Source of the DNA: Erysipelothrix sp. HDW6A
GTDB taxonomy: Bacteria > Bacillota_I > Bacilli_A > Erysipelotrichales > Erysipelotrichaceae
Length of the DNA stretch: 64,000 nt
Assembly (NCBI RefSeq): GCF_011400295.1
Contig: NZ_CP049859.1
Coordinates: forward strand, 1,979,173 to 2,043,172
Direction: 5' to 3'
Shown: piece after piece, positions 10,497 through 20,049 of the stretch
Layout of the letters: the number at the start of each line of letters is the position of its first letter
Position numbering within the stretch: the stretch's first letter is position 1
Notes under the pieces: model-generated
The model's input: the letters and a program-made list of their open reading frames with translations, nothing else
Told to the model about the DNA's origin: nothing
Databases searched by the model: none
Made by a program: the position numbers and the translations under genes

Positions 10497-11933
10497 CTAC
10501 AATTCATTTCCGTTGGATTCAATAACTTTCTTATACCAATAAAAACTATCTTTTTTATATCGTTTTAGTTCTTTCGCATCGGTTTCATCACGGTCTACAT
10601 ATACGAAACCATAACGTTTTTGATAACCATTAAGCCAGCTTAATAGATCCGTAAAGCTCCACGTACAGTAACCTAATACTTCCACACCATCAGTGATTGC
10701 ATCTTGAATTGCTTCGATATGTTTTCTAATATAATCAATGCGGTACTCATCATGAATTTCATCACCTTCAAGTTTATCGTACTCACCAAGACCGTTTTCA
10801 GTAATAAGAACTGGTAGATCATAGCGACTTGAAATGCGTCTCATGGCAATTCTCAAGCCTTGTGGATCAATAATCCAATCCCAGTTTGTTGTTTCAAGAT
10901 TCTCGTTCGGTGCAGATTTAAAGAGTCCTGGGAGTCCTTGTTGTCCAGCTGTTCCTTTTTTACCAGAATAGTTCGGACCGCTTTGTTCGAGTTTTTCTTC
11001 AAGTTTCATGTCTGTAACTACAGAGGATTGATAGTAATTTAGTCCCATAAAGTCAGGCTTTCCTGCTTTAAGTAGTTCTTCATCTCCTTCACGAATATCG
11101 AAATCTAGTCCCATTTTCCCAAATTGTTTTAATACAAACTTAGGATATCTTCCCCAAGCATAGACATCCATCCAGAGGTCAGCCATAATTGCGTTTACAT
11201 TTTCATTTGCCAATACTGATTCAGGTCGTGTGTCTAGTGCGTAAGCAGGACCATATGCAAAACTTGGTCCAATTTGGCCCTGATATCCACCTTCACGGAA
11301 TGCTTTAATAACAGAAGCGTTCGCAAGGTTTGCAATGTGATTTGCCTTTGCCATACGGGATAAATCACTCACTCCAGGAGGATGGGAAGCCATCATATAG
11401 CCGTGCGTAATAAACACATTTTGTTCATTGATTGATACCCAATATTTAACACGTTCACCTAGCTTATCAAATAGAATTTTTGAATAGTTCGTAAAGTCAT
11501 CAATTACTTCGCGAGATTCCCATCCTAAATATTCGTCCTGTAAAGCTTGGGGAATATCCCAGTGATAAAGAGTAACAATCGGTTCAATATTATATTTCAG
11601 TAGCTCATCAACCAAATCACTATAAAATTGAAGTCCATTTTCATTTATCTCGCCTCGCCCTTTCGGTAATACACGAGACCAAGAAACGGAGAAACGATAA
11701 GCCTTTAATCCTTGTTCAGCCATCAACTTTACATCTTCTTTATATCGATGATAATGATCAACAGCTACATCACCATTACTACCCTTGAACGTTTTTCCTT
11801 CTATTTTTGAAAAATTATCCCACACTGATGGACCTTTTCCATCTTCGTCATAAGCACCTTCAACTTGATATGCTGCTGATGCTGAACCCCAAAGAAAGTC
11901 CTTCGGGAATGAATCTTTTACAAAATGATACAT
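10497..11933 (-). CDS. GH1 6-phospho-beta-glucosidase
   Basis: A 478-aa GH1 enzyme hydrolysing PTS-imported phospho-beta-glucosides in the cytosol. Acid/base Glu is in SINEQN, nucleophile Glu in ITENGLGE. The region WSFTDLLSWLNGYQKRYGF has Ser where non-phospho enzymes have Glu, then Lys and Tyr, as in 6-phospho-beta-glycosidases. The ATG at 11933 has AAAGGAG 8 nt before it and lies some 20 nt from the likely transcription start; an earlier in-frame ATG lies upstream of the promoter. First gene of a GH1-EIIC operon beside an RpiR regulator. Confidence 0.9.
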   Translation of the reverse strand: MYHFVKDSFPKDFLWGSASAAYQVEGAYDEDGKGPSVWDNFSKIEGKTFKGSNGDVAVDHYHRYKEDVKLMAEQGLKAYRFSVSWSRVLPKGRGEINENGLQFYSDLVDELLKYNIEPIVTLYHWDIPQALQDEYLGWESREVIDDFTNYSKILFDKLGERVKYWVSINEQNVFITHGYMMASHPPGVSDLSRMAKANHIANLANASVIKAFREGGYQGQIGPSFAYGPAYALDTRPESVLANENVNAIMADLWMDVYAWGRYPKFVLKQFGKMGLDFDIREGDEELLKAGKPDFMGLNYYQSSVVTDMKLEEKLEQSGPNYSGKKGTAGQQGLPGLFKSAPNENLETTNWDWIIDPQGLRIAMRRISSRYDLPVLITENGLGEYDKLEGDEIHDEYRIDYIRKHIEAIQDAITDGVEVLGYCTWSFTDLLSWLNGYQKRYGFVYVDRDETDAKELKRYKKDSFYWYKKVIESNGNEL

Positions 11934-11961
11934 AACATCATCTCCTTTATCTTCTACCTTA

Positions 11962-11998
11962 ATAATAGAACACAAAAAAACCAGTGTAAACACTTACA
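11962..11998 (-). promoter_or_regulatory. promoter of GH1-EIIC operon with overlapping cre-like site
   Basis: Minus strand: TTTACA (-35, 11990-11985), 17-nt spacer, TATTAT (-10, 11967-11962), about 29 nt before the ATG. The -35 is part of TGTAAACACTTACA (11985-11998), which fits the CcpA cre consensus TGWAARCGYTWNCW with one mismatch. CcpA bound there would block polymerase, so glucose repression is expected. Confidence 0.65.
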
Positions 11999-12006
11999 TT
12001 GGTTTT
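11977..12006 (-). terminator. hairpin after rpiR-type gene
   Basis: Minus strand: AAAACCAATGTAA pairs with TTACACTGGTTTT and is followed by a T-run. It would terminate the upstream regulator gene. The same bases hold the cre-like site and -35 of the next operon, so this segment has two roles. Confidence 0.55.
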
Positions 12007-12025
12007 AGGTACGTATTACGGCATC

Positions 12026-12040
12026 GGTACACAGTGTACC
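12026..12040. promoter_or_regulatory. perfect palindrome, candidate operator
   Basis: GGTACACAGTGTACC is a perfect 7+1+7 palindrome in the gap between the RpiR gene and the GH1 operon promoter, about 35 bp upstream of the -35. It is a reasonable binding site for the RpiR protein, but nothing in the sequence proves this. Confidence 0.4.
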
Positions 12041-12079
12041 TTGTAATGCTCAATTATCCTCGTTTTATCAACAGTATCT

Positions 12080-12835
12080 TCAATTTGACGGAATTTGTTC
12101 CTTATTGCCCAGTTCATGAAGCTTACGTATGACCGTTTCAATTATATATACTACCGGAATTTGAGACGTGAAATCCACATTAAATATGAATCGATCCAGA
12201 GTAACGTAGTAAGCAATATTTAAATCTGTCTCAGACGCCAAAGAGTTCATTGAATTATTAGTTATCGATATTGTATAGGTGAAATGGGGTTCTATTGTTT
12301 GAGCTATTGTTACTAACTCACGCGTTTCACCTGATGTTGAAAAAAAGATGAGATTACTCGTCTCATTAGATAAATCTTTTCCTAGGTAATATGGTAATCC
12401 CGCATCTTGATAATATAAGCTGAGATGACCTAGGGAATTGAGCAATCTTGAAAAGTACTCGGCCATGATTCCAGAAGAACCGATTCCTACACAAAAAGTT
12501 ACATCAGCTTGTGCAATTCTTCCAACAAGCTTATCTATCTTATCCTCAAAGTCACTTTCAAACACTAAAGGTTCTTTGTAACTTAGCTGCGAAAGGTTTG
12601 ATGTAATAATCGATGCATCTCGCACCAGTTTTTTATGAATATCAAGTTTGAGCTCAGTAAAACTATCATAGCCCACTCTCTTTACAAATCGAATGATTGT
12701 TGAAGGCGAAACATGAGTGGCATCAGCAAGCTCTCTCACTCTCATTAAACTGGAAATTTCTGGATTATGAACGATATAATTTATTATCGAACGATCAATT
12801 TCTGATAGTGAATCATAGTCGATATTGTTGAACAT
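12080..12835 (-). CDS. RpiR/MurR-family transcriptional regulator
   Basis: A 251-aa regulator. The N-terminal HTH_6-type domain (about 1-75) contains RVRELADATHVSPSTIIRFVKRVGY. The C-terminal SIS domain, which binds phosphosugars, shows VGIGSSGIMAEYF and FFSTSGETRELV. The start follows GGGGGTC. It lies upstream of and co-oriented with the GH1-EIIC operon, which it most likely controls in response to a phospho-beta-glucoside; whether it activates or represses is not visible. Confidence 0.9.
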   Translation of the reverse strand: MFNNIDYDSLSEIDRSIINYIVHNPEISSLMRVRELADATHVSPSTIIRFVKRVGYDSFTELKLDIHKKLVRDASIITSNLSQLSYKEPLVFESDFEDKIDKLVGRIAQADVTFCVGIGSSGIMAEYFSRLLNSLGHLSLYYQDAGLPYYLGKDLSNETSNLIFFSTSGETRELVTIAQTIEPHFTYTISITNNSMNSLASETDLNIAYYVTLDRFIFNVDFTSQIPVVYIIETVIRKLHELGNKEQIPSN

Positions 12836-12912
12836 ACTTAGACCCCCATATATTTTCTATTATACATTGAGGTTGGTGTTCAAACAAATACTTAGTCTAG
12901 CGATTAGTCTTT

Positions 12913-13809
12913 CTATTTGTCTTTATATTTTGATAAAGGAGCACGTTTCCATTCTTGTTCAGTTTCTTGACTAGGTTTGTATTTATTCTCAGTACACTTT
13001 ATAGCACCATTTTTACACTCGATAGGAATAATGCCTCCACATTCACTACAAATATTATTTACATAACGTTTTGGCTTTTCGACAAGATTAATAATCTCTG
13101 ATTTATCCGAGATACTATCTTCTCTGTTGTTTACCTCAAAATTATACTCCACACTTACGTTATCTATTAATGATTGCTTTCTATTCACCTGCTTTTTCTT
13201 TTGTTTTGAAGATCTTGAAATTCTTTGACTTGGTGAAACGCTCGTATCTCTTGAATCATAGTTCCATTGCTTATTTTTTGCACTCTTCTTAAAAGTATGA
13301 TTTTTATTCGATTTATTTTGTACTTTGGTTAGATTGTTAGTTGATTCCTGAGGCTGTTTTTCAGTATCTGGTTTGGTAATTTGCAACTTTTTTTGTTGAA
13401 CAGTATTGTTGCTTGGGAGAAAACTATGATTGAGCATCCTAAAGTTGTGTATCTTTTCAATTCTATCACTTGAAGAAAGAATAACAGGGTCTTGAGAATG
13501 ATAATGAACTCGAATAACATCACATTTTTCTGATGACTTGGATGCTACAGTTACAACAATTTTTTCCCACTCCCAAGCATTTAGTCTTGGTTTTTTAAAT
13601 AAAAGTAATAATGCAATTTCATTATCATTGTGAACTATCTTAAAGTATTTCTTGTGTTCGTCTTTGTCTTCTTCATCCGCACAATAATAATTCTTTGCTT
13701 CAATAAGTTTATTCGGGCTTAACTTGTATTCTTTTTCAAGATACGTTTCGAGCCATCCAGAATTAAAAACTCCAGTTTTTTGTAAAATAAAAATAGATAA
13801 TGTTTTCAT
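12913..13809 (-). CDS. hypothetical protein with C-terminal zinc ribbon
   Basis: A 298-aa protein of unknown function. The N-terminal ~110 residues look folded (mixed hydrophobic, SGWLETYLEKEYKL, WEWEKIVVTVAS). A long polar linker rich in Lys, Gln, Ser and Asn follows (about 130-215). The C-terminus has ICSECGGIIPIECKNGAIKC, a likely four-Cys zinc site. It stands alone between the RpiR and acetyltransferase genes and shows no signal peptide. The linker plus ribbon layout suits a nucleic-acid or protein adaptor, but that is speculation. Confidence 0.6.
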   Translation of the reverse strand: MKTLSIFILQKTGVFNSGWLETYLEKEYKLSPNKLIEAKNYYCADEEDKDEHKKYFKIVHNDNEIALLLLFKKPRLNAWEWEKIVVTVASKSSEKCDVIRVHYHSQDPVILSSSDRIEKIHNFRMLNHSFLPSNNTVQQKKLQITKPDTEKQPQESTNNLTKVQNKSNKNHTFKKSAKNKQWNYDSRDTSVSPSQRISRSSKQKKKQVNRKQSLIDNVSVEYNFEVNNREDSISDKSEIINLVEKPKRYVNNICSECGGIIPIECKNGAIKCTENKYKPSQETEQEWKRAPLSKYKDK

Positions 13810-13970
13810 GTTCTCTCCTTTTCTTAATCTATCCTATTTAACCTTATTTTGTTATAGAGTATCATCTATTATCCAGAAAGGAATATTTTCATGTTTATTA
13901 GTAATCAATTATGTAATTCTTTGGTAGTTCTCTTGATTCCATTATATCTCTTTTCACTTTATTGTACATA

Positions 13971-14006
13971 AAAAGCATCCTTTCATTGATTTGAAAAGAT
14001 GCTTTT
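13971..14006 (-). terminator. terminator after acetyltransferase gene
   Basis: Minus strand AAAAGCATC pairs with GATGCTTTT, with additional pairing towards the loop, and is followed by T residues. It lies 19 nt past the acetyltransferase stop codon. Confidence 0.7.
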
Positions 14007-14024
14007 GACTGTATATTTATTAAA

Positions 14025-14471
14025 CTATGCTACTTTATCAAAAAACATTTGATTGTTCGGACTTTCATTAAATCCAAGTCGCTCGTATAATGCGATAGCT
14101 TTTTCATTCGATGGTGATACCTCAAGTCTAAATCTAACAACATCATCAAAGCTGTTTGTAATTGTTTCTAAAACTTTCGAACCGTACCCTTTTCCTCTGT
14201 ATTGCTCAATAATATGAAATTCTTCAATCCAAATAACCCTTTGAGCGATCTCAGTAGAAAACATTTCTGTTCCTAGCACATATCCCATGATAGATTCATC
14301 ATCATTAACAATAAACCAACCGTGTACACCTTTTCCATCCATCATAGCATTGAAGTTTCTTGTAAATACATCAATATTTGCTGGGGTGTAACTTGCAGGA
14401 CTTGAATGAAATTCTGTAGCAAGTTCAATATAATCATTTAAAGACTCTTCTTTAAAGCTTATTAGTTTCAT
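14025..14471 (-). CDS. GNAT-family N-acetyltransferase
   Basis: A 148-aa acetyl-CoA-dependent acetyltransferase. The acetyl-CoA motif is EQYRGKGYGSKVLETI (Q/RxxGxG/A), followed by the conserved EVSPSNEKAIALYERLGF segment. The start at 14471 has AAGGAGG at correct spacing, whereas an in-frame ATG 18 nt earlier lies within the ribosome-binding region. Single-gene unit with its own terminator. The substrate is unknown; many small GNATs act on protein N-termini or small amines. Confidence 0.85.
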   Translation of the reverse strand: MKLISFKEESLNDYIELATEFHSSPASYTPANIDVFTRNFNAMMDGKGVHGWFIVNDDESIMGYVLGTEMFSTEIAQRVIWIEEFHIIEQYRGKGYGSKVLETITNSFDDVVRFRLEVSPSNEKAIALYERLGFNESPNNQMFFDKVA

Positions 14472-14600
14472 ACTGTTTTCCTCCTTCACAACAAGGTCTC
14501 ATTATAAAATATAAAGAAGGTTACTGCAAGAAAAATTGATCGATTACAATATAGCAGACAATTCTGTTAGTAAGTAATAAGTGATGTTACAATTACAGAA

Positions 14601-14629
14601 AAGGTAGACATGACAATCATGACTACCTT
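14601..14629 (-). terminator. terminator after third GH1 gene
   Basis: An inverted repeat with AAGGTAG and CTACCTT outer arms and ATGA/TCAT inner arms lies 29 nt beyond the GH1 stop codon and is followed on the minus strand by TTTTC. Confidence 0.65.
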
Positions 14630-14657
14630 AAAAACAAATGAACACTACGGTTTACTA

Positions 14658-16142
<1,485 letters not shown>

Positions 16143-16156
16143 TTACTATTTACGTA

Positions 16157-17428
16157 TTACTGTGTGTTTTGTTCCTCTTGCAACGCCTTCTGATCATCGA
16201 TTCTGAAAAATGGATAATACATTAGGAACGACATCAAAATTGCTACAATTGTAATTATTAACATACCTAATCCACCCATGACGAAGTTTGAAATAAAGTA
16301 TGGAGTTACCCATGGCATTGATGCTGTCGGATTAATTGATATTGGTATCAATTTTGATATCAGTAATGCCGCGCCTGAAGAAACAGCACACGTAAACACC
16401 ATTGGAAATAAGTAAATAGGATTTAGAACTAATGGAAATCCAAATACAACAGGCTCGTTAATATTGAATAAATTTGGTACAATCACTAGCTTACTCATTG
16501 ACTTATACTTTTCTGATTTTGCAAATAGAGTTCCTATTGATAATCCTAGAGTATTGCCCGTTGCCCCGATATTAAGAACAAGTGAAACAATCATAAAGTC
16601 TAAATATGGCAAAGGCTGACCAGCAACAAACGCCTCAATATTCGCTAAAATTATCGGATAGGTCATTACAGAGTAAGTCGATAATATTGGACTAGGATGC
16701 AGACCGAAGAACCAACACAAATTGGCAAACATATAAACGGCTACTTTTCCCCATGGAGATGATCCAAGCAGCATTACAGGTTTGGTAATTATCGTAGTGA
16801 AGAAGGTAAAGATATCTCCATACGAAGTAAATGTGAAACCGTATTTAACTGAAAAAGCAATAATGAAAATAATCATTCCTATGAATATAGGTGATATTGA
16901 ATCTGAAACCATTGGTGGCACTGAGTCTGGAAGTTTTATTTTTATGTTTTTATCTTCAAGTTTACCATAAATGTAAGGAATGGATAGACCACAAAGCATG
17001 GCTACAAAAACACCATTACTTCCAAGTTTAGATAATTCGATAAAAGTCGAGTTTCTACCATTCACCTCAATTACACTTAGAGGAATCAATGATAAAAATG
17101 AAGCCATTGTAATAACTAAAACAGTAATTGGATTTCTATTATCATTTTTTGCATAGTGATATGCAATAGAACCTACCAAATATATTGCTATTAGTGTTAA
17201 AGTTGTGCTTACAAAGTCTAAACCAACTTTGCTTAGACCACTAGATGTTAGAAAATTCTGCCAAGCTTCTATCGGTAAATTCACTAATATCGCTATAATA
17301 GATGCACCTAATGTAATAACCATTGTGGACATAAACCCACCTGTTAGCGCAACAACAAACTTATTTGTACTCAATTTACTCGTAATTGGATTAATTATTT
17401 TTTCCAAATACACTTGAAATTTATTCAT
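16157..17428 (-). CDS. PTS EIIC, cellobiose/lactose family
   Basis: A 423-aa polytopic membrane protein and the only intact EIIC of the three GH1-linked loci. N-terminal VYLEKIINPITSKLS, multiple hydrophobic helices, and the family block NLFNINEPVVFGFPLVLNP. Starts behind AAAAGGAG. It transports and, with EIIA and EIIB supplied from elsewhere, phosphorylates a beta-glucoside for the downstream GH1 enzyme. Divergent from the AraC-family gene at 17578, which is the obvious regulator. Confidence 0.92.
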   Translation of the reverse strand: MNKFQVYLEKIINPITSKLSTNKFVVALTGGFMSTMVITLGASIIAILVNLPIEAWQNFLTSSGLSKVGLDFVSTTLTLIAIYLVGSIAYHYAKNDNRNPITVLVITMASFLSLIPLSVIEVNGRNSTFIELSKLGSNGVFVAMLCGLSIPYIYGKLEDKNIKIKLPDSVPPMVSDSISPIFIGMIIFIIAFSVKYGFTFTSYGDIFTFFTTIITKPVMLLGSSPWGKVAVYMFANLCWFFGLHPSPILSTYSVMTYPIILANIEAFVAGQPLPYLDFMIVSLVLNIGATGNTLGLSIGTLFAKSEKYKSMSKLVIVPNLFNINEPVVFGFPLVLNPIYLFPMVFTCAVSSGAALLISKLIPISINPTASMPWVTPYFISNFVMGGLGMLIITIVAILMSFLMYYPFFRIDDQKALQEEQNTQ

Positions 17429-17497
17429 ATTCTTTCTCCTTTTATATTCAAATTATATATAGAATAATATATTCTTTCTCACCACTTCTTAATGTAA

Positions 17498-17511
17498 TCA
17501 TAGCGCTTTCT
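17498..17511 (-). promoter_or_regulatory. cre-like site in divergent control region
   Basis: Minus strand AGAAAGCGCTATGA matches the cre consensus at all positions but two and keeps the central AARCGYT core. It lies about 70-85 bp before the EIIC start, between the two divergent genes. Also in this gap, TATAAT at 17556-17561 is a fair -10 for the AraC gene. Confidence 0.4.
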
Positions 17512-17577
17512 TAAACAAACTTTTACCACAACTAGATTATAGATACGAATTCTCGTATAATAATCTTAGGTGATACA

Positions 17578-18423
17578 ATGATCCAAAGTTCTCTATTTCT
17601 CAATAATACTGAGTTCATTACTAATCCGGACTACACTTTCATTCATGCAAAACGAATCATAACGGATCTTAATCAGATAACCCAATACGTTGATTTATAT
17701 TTTGATGAAATTGTAATCCTACAATTGAATTGCGGTGAGATATGTGTAAGTGCTGATAGCAATACAATACATGTTTCTAAAGGACAAATATTGTATTTAG
17801 GAAATCATCATCCTTATGATATTTTATTTTCAAAAGGAAAAATCGATGTAACTGTTATATATGTAAAAAGGGAGTATATTTATGACCATATTAGAGTTAC
17901 AACCTTAATTAATGATACCTTATTTTTTGAATGTAATTCTCAGATAAAGAAACTTTTTGAGAGCATTTTAGTTAATTTGCCTCTAGATACACCTGCGAGT
18001 AATTTAGTAGTAAAAGGAGACACTCTCTCATTGATTGGACATGTGCTTTCTTTTTCAAATCGAGTAGACGGCTTAGAAAATGCTGGTTATAGCAAAAAAA
18101 TACAGGAATTATGTGAGTATATTAAAGATAATTATCCAACTAAAATTACTCTTAACGATCTGAGTTTGAAATTTGGATACTCTAATCAATACATATCCAC
18201 GTTATTCAAAAAGGAGCTAAACACTACTTTTCTCGAGTACCTAACCTACAAAAGAATTCAAAGAGCAAAGTACCTTCTAAGTACTACCAATGATAGAATA
18301 GTTGATATTTCTTATGCTTGTGGGTTTTCAGACGAAAGAAGGTTTATTACACACTTTAAAAAACGCTATGGTGTTACTCCTGCACGTTTTAGAAAGATGC
18401 TGAAAGACGGAGCAGATCAATAG
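17578..18423 (+). CDS. AraC-family transcriptional regulator
   Basis: A 281-aa regulator. The N-terminal ~150 residues have a cupin-like sugar-sensing layout (GEICVSADSNTIHVSKGQILYLGNHHPY). The C-terminal double HTH (about 180-278) has LSLKFGYSNQYISTLFKKELN and DISYACGFSDERRFITHFKKRYGVTPARFR. ATG at 17578 follows AGGTGA. It is divergently oriented to the EIIC-GH1 operon and probably activates it in the presence of its beta-glucoside. Confidence 0.92.
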   Translation: MIQSSLFLNNTEFITNPDYTFIHAKRIITDLNQITQYVDLYFDEIVILQLNCGEICVSADSNTIHVSKGQILYLGNHHPYDILFSKGKIDVTVIYVKREYIYDHIRVTTLINDTLFFECNSQIKKLFESILVNLPLDTPASNLVVKGDTLSLIGHVLSFSNRVDGLENAGYSKKIQELCEYIKDNYPTKITLNDLSLKFGYSNQYISTLFKKELNTTFLEYLTYKRIQRAKYLLSTTNDRIVDISYACGFSDERRFITHFKKRYGVTPARFRKMLKDGADQ

Positions 18424-18774
18424 TATTGTACTTAATTTGATTAATTATTATTATAAAACAAGTATTATTTTTCTTAATAATGAAATAGTATTATTAGTTC
18501 AATTAATGTTAGATTGCATCATATCACATAATATTAATTTAAAAAATAGAACCTCTATAATCTCTTTCTAGCGCTTAGCTAAATCAGAAACTATAGAGGC
18601 TCTTTATTTATAGTATATTTAGTAATGTATAACTTAGTATTATATTACATCTCATGATTACAGACAATTTGTCACTCATGGCGGACTTAAGTTGATTAAC
18701 AATAAAAGAAAAATCATTAGAGTTTTTGATATATAAGATCAAGCTTAAATCATAATAGAAGACATATGAACTCT
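18424..18774. other. AT-rich gap with one long hairpin
   Basis: No gene is evident. AGAACCTCTATA (18548-18559) and TATAGAGGCTCT (18592-18603) form an 11 of 12 bp stem with further inner pairing, a likely bidirectional terminator between the convergent AraC (+) and McrC (-) genes. The rest is plain AT-rich sequence. Confidence 0.6.
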
Positions 18775-20046
18775 TCACTCAATAAAAGTTTCTATTAATG
18801 AGTATTCCGAAACCTTAATTTCTTCTACAAAAGATTCGTAACTATCTTGTTCTTGAGGGACGTAGAACTTATAGGTGAAAATATCACCACCTCCGTAAAG
18901 AGTACCCAGACGAACAAAAGACTTCGAGTCATACTCATCAGTTGGTTGTAGAAAACCTCCTTGCGACGACTCAAGAATATGAACATAGGTAGTGATTTGA
19001 TTGTAGTCATTACGTTTATCAAGGCGACGCTTGTACTTGGTATCAATTGGAACACCATTTACTTCGAAATCGGGATATCGATGCTGTTGTGTTTCTTCAA
19101 AAAGTTGCTTGAATAGCTTCAGTGTTCCCAAATGACTTTTTCTTCCATAGTGATTCCAATTGGTAATCTTATGAATATATTCTTCCCATAACCACGCTAC
19201 ATCTATAATAACACCTTGCACTTGCATTTCATCATTACCATAGCCTGTCTTATTATCTTTAAGTATTTGAAGACATAAACGTTGTAATGATGAATATTCT
19301 TCATAATAGCCATGTTTTATTGGATTTAATAAGTTATTTCTTACTACGGCTTCCCTGCATTGATATGAAAAAGAGTGTGTCATTTCTTTAATTGTACGAA
19401 TATTTTCTCTTGTTACATCATTCTGAGTGAGAATGTGGCTCTTCTCTTTTTGAATTTTTTCAATTGTATGGCGTATCAGTTGCGTTATTTTATTATCATA
19501 ACTAAACTCTCTTGTTGTATATGCAACCTTCCCTGTGAACGGTGAATTGTATTTTATTTGACTCGCAACATCAATTCTTCCTTTTATATTTGCATCATTA
19601 TAACTCTTTTCTACATATTCTTTGTATACTCCCTTTTTCATTGCCTCATTTAAAAAATATGGAAAAACGTACATAAGCAAATCATAATATGATTGCATAT
19701 TATCACTATTCAGACTACTACTAACAACATTAAAGTTTAATACTTTCTGCATCATATATCTTAGAAAGAAATCTTCATTACTCTTTTCCATGAACCTCGA
19801 TTGAATCTGAATAACATCATTATTATAGCTTAGCAATCCAACAATATTTCTTGTCCAAATTTTTCCATTGCTTAATTGAAAAATATAGTTGTCATTTTCT
19901 AAATCTTTGGACTCCGAAGTTTGTGTAGGAAAAACAATAAAGTTTTCACTTCTCAAGGTTGAAATGTCTTTATTTAGTAGTTGCTTGATTATTGGATGAT
20001 CAGTCAAATCGCTACAGACTATACTATTATCGTTTAGCAATGTCAT
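18775..20046 (-). CDS. mcrC: McrC-like nuclease subunit of McrBC restriction system
   Basis: A 423-aa protein partnering the AAA+ GTPase McrB in modification-dependent (type IV) restriction. The N-terminal part fits the McrC family (IWTRNIVGLLSYNNDVIQIQSRF; IKGRIDVASQIKYN). The C-terminal part carries the PD-(D/E)xK nuclease residues: Asp in RYPDFEVNG, then IDTKYK. Starts 3 bp after mcrB, so the two are one operon. No methyltransferase is adjacent, as expected for a system that cuts methylated foreign DNA. Confidence 0.88.
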   Translation of the reverse strand: MTLLNDNSIVCSDLTDHPIIKQLLNKDISTLRSENFIVFPTQTSESKDLENDNYIFQLSNGKIWTRNIVGLLSYNNDVIQIQSRFMEKSNEDFFLRYMMQKVLNFNVVSSSLNSDNMQSYYDLLMYVFPYFLNEAMKKGVYKEYVEKSYNDANIKGRIDVASQIKYNSPFTGKVAYTTREFSYDNKITQLIRHTIEKIQKEKSHILTQNDVTRENIRTIKEMTHSFSYQCREAVVRNNLLNPIKHGYYEEYSSLQRLCLQILKDNKTGYGNDEMQVQGVIIDVAWLWEEYIHKITNWNHYGRKSHLGTLKLFKQLFEETQQHRYPDFEVNGVPIDTKYKRRLDKRNDYNQITTYVHILESSQGGFLQPTDEYDSKSFVRLGTLYGGGDIFTYKFYVPQEQDSYESFVEEIKVSEYSLIETFIE

Positions 20047-20049
20047 AGA

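Noticed and set aside
13329..13523. 64-codon minus-strand frame
   Set aside because: It overlaps the zinc-ribbon protein gene in another frame and lacks a start site.
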